Source: CBDVBE01 sp964543525
GTDB lineage: Bacteria > Fibrobacterota > Chitinivibrionia > Chitinivibrionales > JANQEN01
Assembly (NCBI GenBank): GCA_964543525.1
Contig: CAZIYW010000003.1
Location: forward strand, 44,642 to 108,641
Length of the DNA: 64,000 bases
Direction: 5' to 3'
Shown piece after piece: positions 18,529 to 26,178 of the stretch (the stretch's first letter is position 1; each line of letters opens with the position of its first letter). A program made the position numbers and the translations under genes. Under the pieces are notes generated by a model. That model saw nothing but the letters and a program-made list of their open reading frames with translations, was not told the origin of the DNA and searched no databases.

Positions 18529-18864
18529 CTAATAACTAGCAGACGCGGTAATAGTATTATTTTTTTTATCTGTTATAGTAACTGTCTTTGTTCCGGAATT
18601 ATGACTTAATGTATATTTTGCCTGATCCAGAAAAACATTTGTCTGTGTTAAAAAAGTAGCCGGATCAGTACTCGGAGTACTTCCGGTTTTCCTCCAGAAG
18701 GCATTCGCTGCTGTTGCTGCGGTTTGTGCGAGACTTTCCACTGTCTGCTGACGTGTTTCCAAAACATACCCGTTATATACCTGAACACCAATTAATGCAA
18801 GAACAGCGATAATCAAGGCTGCAACAACTGCCTCAATGAGTGTAAAGCCTTTTTGTGATTTCAT
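18529..18864 (-). CDS. Type IV pilin (third of three)
   Basis: 111 residues: MKSQKG leader, then FTLIEAVVAALIIAVLALIGVQVYNGYV, a textbook type IVa pilin helix with Gly -1, Phe +1, Glu +5. It has no cysteine pair at the C-terminus; it ends with a short beta sheet (VTITDKKNNTITASASY). It shares with the two pilins upstream the short GYV-E-R-Q/N-T-pattern after the helix, so the three arose by tandem duplication and divergence. Confidence 0.88.
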   Translation of the reverse strand: MKSQKGFTLIEAVVAALIIAVLALIGVQVYNGYVLETRQQTVESLAQTAATAANAFWRKTGSTPSTDPATFLTQTNVFLDQAKYTLSHNSGTKTVTITDKKNNTITASASY

Positions 18865-19044
18865 GTTAAATTTTCGCTTAAGATATTTATATTAAATTCT
18901 ATTTCTTATCGTATTTATATTCCTCCGATTCCGTACCTTTTATAATAGCCTTTATAGTCTTTTCAGTGTTGTTTATTTATATTGTTATACCAGCCGGACA
19001 TTATATTATTTCAACCTTTATTGCCTTATTACCTAAAAGAGAAT

Positions 19045-19440
19045 TTATTGCTCATTATATTTATATGTTTCCGACTCAATACCATTATAAATTGCTTTAA
19101 CCGTATAATTAGTATGGTCAAGAGTTAAAATTACTTTTTTTGGACATTTAAAAATTGATTGGGATCCAGATGAAAGATTAATTGTCCATTGACCATTGCC
19201 ATTAAGATTCGGATAATCTCCTACATTTTCACCCATATTTATTGCAGTATGTAAAAAAGTCGCTGCTGCTGCAGCGGTATTGTTTGCTGTGTTTAACCGG
19301 GCCTCTTCAACATATCCTCTATACATCATCCCTGCTGTAATGCTTAATATGGCAACTATTACTGCCACAACAATTACCTCAACTAAAGTAAATCCTTTAT
19401 ACGAGGTTGAGATACAATTAAATTTATTTAGTAAACACAT
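19045..19440 (-). CDS. Type IV pilin (second of three)
   Basis: 131 residues from the ATG at 19440, which gives a 16-residue leader before KGFTLVEVIVVAVIVAILSITAGMMYRGYV. The same frame is open much further upstream, antisense-free but overlapping the first pilin, so longer starts are unlikely. A second in-frame ATG at 19461 lies in the loop of a hairpin whose stem holds GGGGAAG, a possible ribosome site. The C-terminal half (FKCPKKVILTLDHTNYTVKAIYNG) parallels the first pilin's. Confidence 0.82.
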   Translation of the reverse strand: MCLLNKFNCISTSYKGFTLVEVIVVAVIVAILSITAGMMYRGYVEEARLNTANNTAAAAATFLHTAINMGENVGDYPNLNGNGQWTINLSSGSQSIFKCPKKVILTLDHTNYTVKAIYNGIESETYKYNEQ

Positions 19441-19449
19441 ATTAGAATC

Positions 19450-19484
19450 AAGGGGAAGCATCAGATGGTACTTCCCCTTTTTTG
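19450..19484. terminator. Hairpin between pilin genes, terminator-like on the plus strand
   Basis: AAGGGGAAG at 19450-19458 pairs perfectly with CTTCCCCTT at 19471-19479 around a 12-base loop, followed on the plus strand by TTTTTT. In the minus-strand pilin mRNA it falls 13 bases after the first pilin's stop and ten bases before the second pilin's start, without a U-tract after the stem. It may therefore stabilise or attenuate the major-pilin transcript and limit downstream pilins, while stopping antisense transcription. Confidence 0.6.
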
Positions 19485-19492
19485 TATAAATC

Positions 19493-19891
19493 CTACCGGT
19501 ATGCATAATCCTGCGATGTTTGTCCTTTGACAGTTGCATTGACAGTTTTGCCCCCTGAAGGAGTATCTTCACCTTGTGCAATACTTGCGTTTGCCGGACA
19601 GGTAAATACAACAGTCTGTCCTGTTGAAGGAAGTTCATGAGACCAATTTTCTGTAGGCTGAAGCCCACTTTCAGCATCGGTGTCAGCAGTACCCTCATCT
19701 ATTGCATTTACTATAGTCTGTAAATATGAAGCTGCTGAAGCTCCAAGGTTCTCAGCAGTATTTTGCCTGGATTCAGTAACATAACCCTGATATAATTGAA
19801 TAGCAATAAGTGCCAATACCGCAACAATAACGGCAACAACGATAACTTCAACAAGAGTAAAACCCTTATTATTCTTTAACTGGTTAAGCAT
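19493..19891 (-). CDS. pilA: Major type IV pilin (first of three)
   Basis: 132 residues with leader MLNQLKNNKG and mature start FTLVEVIVVAVIVAVLALIAIQLYQGYVTESRQ. Gly -1, Phe +1 and Glu +5 are present. It is the first pilin after pilC and has by far the best ribosome site (AAGGAGGAG six bases before ATG), so it is the best candidate for the major subunit. I saw no TGGCAC-N5-TTGCA sigma-54 promoter in the 170 bp upstream, although PilR-type control is common for this gene. Confidence 0.88.
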   Translation of the reverse strand: MLNQLKNNKGFTLVEVIVVAVIVAVLALIAIQLYQGYVTESRQNTAENLGASAASYLQTIVNAIDEGTADTDAESGLQPTENWSHELPSTGQTVVFTCPANASIAQGEDTPSGGKTVNATVKGQTSQDYAYR

Positions 19892-20060
19892 TTAAGCTCC
19901 TCCTTGTTAAGTTGACAGGAAGTATTAAATAAATTATTACTACCTTTGGAACCAGTGTTTTTGAAAAAGTCTTATATTCCTTAGTACTGTTTCCCCCTTT
20001 CCTTCCCTTAACAGGGAACTTATGGTTTACTGTTACTATATCTATTCTTCCGTGATACAA

Positions 20061-21302
20061 TTAAGTTCCAATTAACCTTCCTATCATAAAAATTGGCAGA
20101 TAGAGGGCGATAAGAATAAGCCCTACTACACCACCAAGTAAGATAATTAAAAACGGCTCTATAATAGCGGCCAGAGAATCGACAATATTCCGTATCTCCC
20201 GCTCATAAAATTCTGCGGCCTTACGTAACAGCTCATCAACCCTTCCGCTCTCCTCCCCGGTTGCAACCAGTTGGGTGATAAGAGGAGGAAAGTGACCAGA
20301 ATTTTCCAGGGAGGCGCTGAGCAGCTCTCCCTGACGCAGGCTTGCATACACGGTTTGAAGACTGTTTGAATAGAGCTTATTGTTCACTACTGCTGCACCG
20401 ATCTCTATTGCCTGCAGTATCGGGGTACCGCTGTCCATAAGCAGGGCCATGGTGCGGCAGAATACGGCCAGAATATTTTTCTTCAGAATACCGCCGAAAA
20501 CCGGAAATTTCAGGATGTGGGTATGTATAAAAAGCTTGAATCCTTCAGTCATCATCAGTGTCCTGAATCCTACTATTAGTAAAAGAAGAAAAAGAACCAT
20601 TAAAAGAAACTGGTGTCTGACGAGGTTAGAGGCCGATATTAGCATAAGGGTCGGTCCCGGTAATTTGGCACCGAAACTGCCATATATTTCGGCAAATACC
20701 GGCACCAGTTTCCATAATATGCCGATAATTAGTATAATAACGAAACCTGCTATAAACATGGGATAGCGCATGGCGGCTTTTACCTTGGATTTCAGTGCTT
20801 CCACATTTTCCATATAGGTGGAGAGCTGGTCAAGGACCTCATTCAGTGATCCCGAGATTTCACCGGAATGGACAACCGAGACATACATATTGTTGAATGC
20901 GCCCGGGTGCCGGGATATGGCATCGGAAAAGGTGTGACCGATACTGATATCCTCCGCTATCTGGTTGACAATTTTCTGGAGCGCCGGTTTTTCAGCCCTG
21001 GCAAGCTGCTCCAGCGCGCGGGTAAGCGGGACACCGCCTTCAAGCATGGTGGCAAGCTGTCGGGTGAAGAATACCATGTTCTTGTAGGGTACTTTATTCC
21101 TGTACCGCTGGAAAGCTTCATGTATCTTTTCTGAAAAGGTCTGATTTTTACGGGTACCGTCAAAGTTGAGTTCTTCAATGGACAGGGGAGAGAGGTTCTT
21201 TTCGTCGAGTTTGTCAATGACATCATCGACATTCGCCCCATCCATGGAGCCGGTCATAATCCGGTTCTGCTGGTCGCGTACTTTGTATTCAAAACGTGGC
21301 AT
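20061..21302 (-). CDS. pilC: Type IV pilus inner-membrane platform protein PilC
   Basis: 413-residue GspF/PilC family protein with two homologous cytoplasmic helical domains (TRQLATMLEGGVPLTRAL and CRTMALLMDSGTPILQAIE) and three membrane helices (IAGFVIILIIGILWKLVPVF, FLLMVLFLLLLIVGF, and the C-terminal PFLIILLGGVVGLILIALYLPIF). It connects the PilB/PilT motors to the growing pilus. N-terminal residues MPRFEYKVRDQQNRIMTGSMDG are typical. About 120 bp upstream lies a palindromic repeat. Confidence 0.95.
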   Translation of the reverse strand: MPRFEYKVRDQQNRIMTGSMDGANVDDVIDKLDEKNLSPLSIEELNFDGTRKNQTFSEKIHEAFQRYRNKVPYKNMVFFTRQLATMLEGGVPLTRALEQLARAEKPALQKIVNQIAEDISIGHTFSDAISRHPGAFNNMYVSVVHSGEISGSLNEVLDQLSTYMENVEALKSKVKAAMRYPMFIAGFVIILIIGILWKLVPVFAEIYGSFGAKLPGPTLMLISASNLVRHQFLLMVLFLLLLIVGFRTLMMTEGFKLFIHTHILKFPVFGGILKKNILAVFCRTMALLMDSGTPILQAIEIGAAVVNNKLYSNSLQTVYASLRQGELLSASLENSGHFPPLITQLVATGEESGRVDELLRKAAEFYEREIRNIVDSLAAIIEPFLIILLGGVVGLILIALYLPIFMIGRLIGT

Positions 21303-21354
21303 AGTTGAATGTACCTTATATATCGGTTTTTCTGTATTATTTTAGTTTTTTTTA

Positions 21355-21418
21355 CCCTCTCCTGTCAATTGGGAGAGGGGTGGCAATCATATGAAACTGA
21401 TTGCCGGGGTGAGGGTTT
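21355..21418. repeat. CCCTCTCC/GGAGAGGG repeat interrupted by a second palindrome
   Basis: CCCTCTCC (21355-21362) pairs with GGAGAGGG (21372-21379). The unit normally continues as GGGGTGAGGG in the widespread bacterial repeat of this type; here that tail is at 21406-21415, and between them sits GGCAATCA (21382-21389) paired with TGATTGCC (21398-21405). It lies between the barrel gene and pilC within the operon. Confidence 0.65.
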
Positions 21419-21426
21419 CTGAAACC

Positions 21427-22245
21427 TTATTCCCCAATCTCCTCCGCCATTTTATCCTGTTTCTTTCTCATCTCCTCATAGTCAGGGAAATACTCACTTT
21501 TTTCCATGTTTTCTTTTTTTTGTGCTTTTTTCGTCTCTAGCATAAACCCGACTGAAAATCCTATTGTTGCTTCCACCGGACCGTCTTTCCAGTTGCTGGT
21601 GCTTTCCGGTGATACGTCCATATTAAGTCTGAAATAGGCGCCGGTCAATGACGTCAACGCCATGGAATAGTATCCGCGCATAGTATTATTGTTGGAGAAT
21701 TTACTGGACTGATTTTTTACCGGATATTCCATAGTGCCGATAATAAAATGCCACTTAACCCCGGCCTCGATATCAAAATAGGGACCGGCGTGAACAAGAA
21801 GGCCAACACTCGGATTCACAATGGGTCCGCTGTATTTGTAGTCGTAATCGTCCTTGCTGTTCAGATACAGGAAATCGGTCCCGCCGGTGAGGCGCAGGAA
21901 GTCCCGGTTGTTCACTACAAACGCGGGAGAGTTCAGATATGCACCTGCGGAGAATGAAAAACCGTAATTCCCCAGAAACTGTGTCTTCTGAAATACGTCC
22001 ACCTCAAACCGATCCATACCCAGTCCGAAAAGAAACTGAATATACTCCACCGGAGCGTAGTTTAAACAGAACTGCTGAATCTGCTCGTGCGAAGGGACTA
22101 CTGCTTCGGTAATATTCTGACCGCGCCACAGACTGGTATATTCAATCCCCAGTGAGGTCGGCGACATATACCGCACCGGTGCTTTTGCCGATATTGTGGC
22201 ACCGAGAATACTAATGAAAATCAGGGTAGTTACCGTTGTTTTCAT
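21427..22245 (-). CDS. Outer-membrane beta-barrel-like protein in pilus operon, unknown function
   Basis: 272 residues with a signal peptide (MKTTVTTLIFISILGATISAKA). The body alternates short amphipathic strands with turns (YGFSFSAGAYLN, FDIEAGVKWHFIIGT, YFRLNMDVSPES, ATIGFSVGFML), the look of a small outer-membrane barrel, and ends in a charged Lys/Glu-rich tail of about 35 residues. No family is recognised. It is 91 bp after the Big-1 lipoprotein and 124 bp before pilC on the same strand, so a role in pilus surface presentation is possible but only inferred from position. Confidence 0.7.
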   Translation of the reverse strand: MKTTVTTLIFISILGATISAKAPVRYMSPTSLGIEYTSLWRGQNITEAVVPSHEQIQQFCLNYAPVEYIQFLFGLGMDRFEVDVFQKTQFLGNYGFSFSAGAYLNSPAFVVNNRDFLRLTGGTDFLYLNSKDDYDYKYSGPIVNPSVGLLVHAGPYFDIEAGVKWHFIIGTMEYPVKNQSSKFSNNNTMRGYYSMALTSLTGAYFRLNMDVSPESTSNWKDGPVEATIGFSVGFMLETKKAQKKENMEKSEYFPDYEEMRKKQDKMAEEIGE

Positions 22246-22336
22246 ACGCTGAGAACCTTTCTTTTTAATATTTCTTTTTTAATCTTTTCTTTCTTTTCAA
22301 CTTTCAGACTTTAATTTATAACCTTTAACCTGCTTA

Positions 22337-25300
22337 TCATCTCGCTTCAATGAGCACCGGCAACCCGAAGCGTTCACCATCCTTATCCCTGATGCCGTTA
22401 CATTCTGCATTTACCGTGACAATGAGCCGGTTTGCCATCTGGCGCGGATAGGTAAGGGCCGCATAGGCCACTCCATCCTTTGTTACTGCTGAAGCCTCAA
22501 TAACCACGGCAAAATCATTGGTTGAGAAATCAAAAATGTCATCCTCAAATTGTGGGCGCATCTCCCACAGCCAGTGGCTGAAATCACCGCTCGCCGGCAT
22601 GTCACAGATACCGTCGCCGTTATGATCGATATAGAGCTCGGATTTGTCCCACACGCCGTTTTTATTTAAATCAGCCCATATTTCATAGGTTGAATCCACA
22701 ACCCCGATTTTAATAGTTATTACCGTATCAGAGTGATACGTATAATCATACTGATATATCGGTTCTGGAGGGTGAATGACCGTATCGTATTTCACCACCA
22801 CTGTCGTGTCCCAGGTAATGGTGTTTCCCACCTGTATCGGTATTATTGTCGTATCAACATAGCCGGTAATAACCGTGTCCGGGTCAGTCAGGCCGAGAAA
22901 TGTTTTTATAGTATCCACGGTAACGGTAATTACGGTGTCAACACCTACAGAATCCGTGATATACTTTTTTGATGCCTCGTAGCAGGGTTCCGGATTTTTT
23001 ACGTCACACACCCCATTTAGATTATAATCGAAAAAGAGATCGTAGGAATTTTTATTATAATCCATCGTACCGTTGCCGTCCACATCATCGCCTCGGGTAG
23101 CGACGGTCGGATTAAAATCGAGATCAAAGTCAATATTGGGATCCATCTTGAAATTGTTGTTTATATCCTCGAAGGGGATATCGTATTCTACATATTCCAT
23201 GATAGCCCGTATATCTTCAATATTGTTCCCTTCCCCAGCCCAGCGCACAAATCTTCGCAATCCAACAATCTCACCGGACACCACTGCACTGAAATGCACC
23301 TCGATACCGTCGGCAACGTTGTTTCCATTAACATCCTGCACAACAGCGCCGGCAAAATACTTGAAGGTCGATTCGTCGATCTGTCCCACATTGCTTACTA
23401 CTACCGTATCATCCTGGGGCCGGGAAACCGTCACTACATACGGTTCTCCTGAGATGGTCATTTTAGTGGTATCTGCGATAGAGCCGATATAGGCCGATAC
23501 CTCGACTGCCCGGTAGTTGCCTGGCACTGTACCTGCATACAGCTTTGAACGGGCAATGCCGTCCTTTGATATGACCATGGGATTGTTGATATATTCACTA
23601 CCGCCCGGTCCCTGCAGAATCCTGAAATTGACCGGTGCACCCGAGACCATATTGCTCTTGGGGTCCCGTACTGTGGCAGTCAGGGTTGCCACGCCGCCAT
23701 TGACATTGATATTGTCCGGACTGATTTTCAACTCAATTGAAGCCGCATTAATTGAGGCAAACTGGACAGTGGTTTCAGCACTGCCGTTGGGTGCCACCGC
23801 CTTGACCGTGGCTGTGGTGGTAAACTGGCCGCTGTAGAGGTTTACTTTTGCAATACCCCCGGCGGTGATTGCCGAATCCGCGGAAAGCGATCCGGCATTA
23901 GTGTAAAAATGAATCCAGGCACCGTTGACGAGCTGGTCGCTGGCGTTACGATAGGTGGCAGTCAGCGTTGAATAGGCGGAGCCGCCTATGGAAATAATGG
24001 TCGGTGATGCAGCAAGGGTTAAGATATTGTTGGTATAATTAACGGCCGTAGAGTCTCTGCAGTTCAGTGCCGTAGCATACACGACCAATGATTGCGCTGA
24101 GGTTGAGGTGACTCGTACCTCTGCTATACCGCTGGTGTTCAGCGTAACAACCTTCATGGACGAGTCATTATCAAACTTCCCGGCCGTATTGGTGGAGCTG
24201 AGAAAAAAGGTGACTTCGTCGCCTTCAATGGGATGGCCCGACGCATCGGTGAGAAGGGCCTGTATCGTTGAGTATTCGCCGGTTTTGAGATCAGTCGGAA
24301 CCGCAGTCAACTGAAGAGAGACACCGCTGAACAGTACCGTGGTTGAATCCTTTAACGTCTGATCCGGGGTAAATCCGTATATCTTACAGGTGCCGTTTAC
24401 CGGGGCACTTCTCAGAATAACCGATGTCCTGCCGGTCGAATCGATGATACCGAACTCCCCGATAATACCTATCTGGTTATCTCCCTTGTCGGAGATTTCA
24501 AACATGATCGTATCTCCAACAGCAGGATTGTTTTTCTCATTTATTAAAATCGCGGTAATAATGGCATAGTCCGTGTTGTCCGCTTTTAACTGGGATTTTG
24601 AGGAGAAGATTCGTAACGAGCGTACATCGGTCGTGGTATCAACAATATCTGATATGGATGTATCAAAGAGAATTGTTTCAGTTGCATACGCACCCTGAGA
24701 CTGGACATATAAAGTGAATGTAGTAATGCTGGAACTGGTAACCGTTGTCGCAGCGTTTCCATTCCCGAGTGTTGTTAACGTATCAGTAACTGTACCGGTA
24801 ATATACACTGGCTTATTTGCAACCGGTTTACCCTCTGCATCAGTCACTGTAATAGTTACCGGCACAACCGTGTTCAGGAGAACATGAGTTGCTGATGGAA
24901 TAATCTGGACATCAATTCCTGAAATGGTCACTGTCTGCTTTACAATTACTGTAGATGTATCGCCTTTTTTATCCACTTCATACAGATATGCATAGATTGA
25001 CGCCTCGGTATTGATCGGTTCGCTGGTAAATGCAGCCGTGGCAATGCCGTTGGTATCGGTAACCGCACTGGCTTCAATCAGGCCGTGCGATGCGGCAAAG
25101 AAAATTGACCGACCGACAATGGGATTGTGAAGATTGTTAAAAAGCCGCACCGTAACAACGGCTGTTTTACCACTGCTTGCAGGAATCTCCGAGGGATTTA
25201 CAAAAATCTCCATGGTACCCGATTTCCATACAGTGACACTGTCTATTATAACATCATCAATGGTGGCCGTGTCTTTTCCCGAAACCTCAGGGCCAAGAGG

Positions 25301-25387
25301 CTGGTCACCCAGATCACAGAAAAGAAAAAACGCGGTAATCGGGACTATCGGTACCATTAAAAACAGGGTAGAGATTTTTTTACGCAT
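22337..25387 (-). CDS. Big-1 repeat lipoprotein with calcium-loop-like motifs, candidate pilus-associated adhesin
   Basis: 1016 residues from the ATG at 25387, which has GGAGGAATA directly before it; an ATG at 25498 would add 37 residues without a ribosome site. The N-terminus is a signal sequence ending in a Cys (FFLFC-DLGD, Cys24), a lipobox with Phe at -1. Then about seven Ig-like/Big-1 modules follow, each starting with a phrase such as IFVNPSEIPASSGKTAVVTV or LTAVPTDLKTGEYSTIQALLTD. The last 300 residues contain several Asp-rich loops resembling EF-hand/thrombospondin type calcium sites (DVDGNGTMD, DYNLNGVCD, DLNKNGVWDKSELYIDHNGDGICD). Invasin-like Big-1 chains act as surface stalks. It heads the pilus operon; a PilY1-like tip/adhesin job is my inference. 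Confidence 0.82.
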   Translation of the reverse strand: MRKKISTLFLMVPIVPITAFFLFCDLGDQPLGPEVSGKDTATIDDVIIDSVTVWKSGTMEIFVNPSEIPASSGKTAVVTVRLFNNLHNPIVGRSIFFAASHGLIEASAVTDTNGIATAAFTSEPINTEASIYAYLYEVDKKGDTSTVIVKQTVTISGIDVQIIPSATHVLLNTVVPVTITVTDAEGKPVANKPVYITGTVTDTLTTLGNGNAATTVTSSSITTFTLYVQSQGAYATETILFDTSISDIVDTTTDVRSLRIFSSKSQLKADNTDYAIITAILINEKNNPAVGDTIMFEISDKGDNQIGIIGEFGIIDSTGRTSVILRSAPVNGTCKIYGFTPDQTLKDSTTVLFSGVSLQLTAVPTDLKTGEYSTIQALLTDASGHPIEGDEVTFFLSSTNTAGKFDNDSSMKVVTLNTSGIAEVRVTSTSAQSLVVYATALNCRDSTAVNYTNNILTLAASPTIISIGGSAYSTLTATYRNASDQLVNGAWIHFYTNAGSLSADSAITAGGIAKVNLYSGQFTTTATVKAVAPNGSAETTVQFASINAASIELKISPDNINVNGGVATLTATVRDPKSNMVSGAPVNFRILQGPGGSEYINNPMVISKDGIARSKLYAGTVPGNYRAVEVSAYIGSIADTTKMTISGEPYVVTVSRPQDDTVVVSNVGQIDESTFKYFAGAVVQDVNGNNVADGIEVHFSAVVSGEIVGLRRFVRWAGEGNNIEDIRAIMEYVEYDIPFEDINNNFKMDPNIDFDLDFNPTVATRGDDVDGNGTMDYNKNSYDLFFDYNLNGVCDVKNPEPCYEASKKYITDSVGVDTVITVTVDTIKTFLGLTDPDTVITGYVDTTIIPIQVGNTITWDTTVVVKYDTVIHPPEPIYQYDYTYHSDTVITIKIGVVDSTYEIWADLNKNGVWDKSELYIDHNGDGICDMPASGDFSHWLWEMRPQFEDDIFDFSTNDFAVVIEASAVTKDGVAYAALTYPRQMANRLIVTVNAECNGIRDKDGERFGLPVLIEAR

Positions 25388-26178
25388 TATTCCTCCAGGT
25401 GAGGTTTTATATAATGTTCTATAAGATCCGGCTTTTAAAATAATCAGTATAGTTAAAAGACATAAAATGAGCAAGTGGTGTAATAATATAGAATACAAAT
25501 ATAGTCTTTAATATGCATTACATGCTACAGTACTCAATAATTACTGGGTCTTACCAGGTATGTGAGAAATCTGCTTCCCATTCCGTAGCAATAAAACCTG
25601 GTTAAGATATTGCGTTATTTTTTAAACATTCCCCCGACACTTTTTTACTTGATGGAACAATTGGTGATGATGCAAGAGTGTCAGGTATATTTTAGTACCT
25701 GAGTACCAGAAACGCTATATATGTCATTACTAAATTATTATAATTGCAAGAAAAAAAAATAAAAAAAGATATCTGAAATTAAGGATGAATAACTATTGGA
25801 GCTAATATACATATAACGGTTGAATAATTCCATTAATTTTTTATTTAATTTAATCGCAAAAATGATGCCATTTTTGCATATTTTGATTAAAATTGCAAGG
25901 TAATTATAAATATAAAACTATTTTGTTTCAGGAAAGGTTTATTGATAAATTTATCCGGGTTAAGGTCGGGTAGCTGTTAGTCTTTAAAAATTCACTATTT
26001 TGATGTAATTTTTGTTTAAATTTAACTGGTTAATGGGATTTTTACAGGAAAAAAAATAGGACTCACCCGATTGGAAGCTTCATAGAGGTTGATTGCGCCT
26101 TTCCTCTCTTTCCCATGCTCTTTTGGTAATTTATCCGTTACTCTATACCTCGTATTCACCACGAACTATTTTTCCACT
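25388..26178. other. Intergenic region between divergent Big-1 gene and rarA
   Basis: About 790 bp, AT-rich, with no credible gene. It should carry the promoter of the pilus operon and that of rarA. Two inverted repeats are visible: CTTACCAGGT (25550-25559, first base 25549-25550) with ACCTGGTTAAG (25596-25606), and the perfect nine-base GCAAAAATG (25856-25864) with CATTTTTGC (25869-25877). Confidence 0.5.
25856..25877. promoter_or_regulatory. Perfect inverted repeat, possible operator
   Basis: GCAAAAATG, four-base spacer ATGC, CATTTTTGC: a perfect dyad of nine bases per arm with a short centre, more like a protein-binding site than a terminator because no T-tract follows. It is 469 bp upstream of the Big-1 start and 302 bp upstream of rarA. 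Confidence 0.4.

Noticed and set aside
19892..20060. Sigma-54 promoter upstream of pilA
   Set aside because: No TGGCAC-N5-TTGCA match on the minus strand in this gap.
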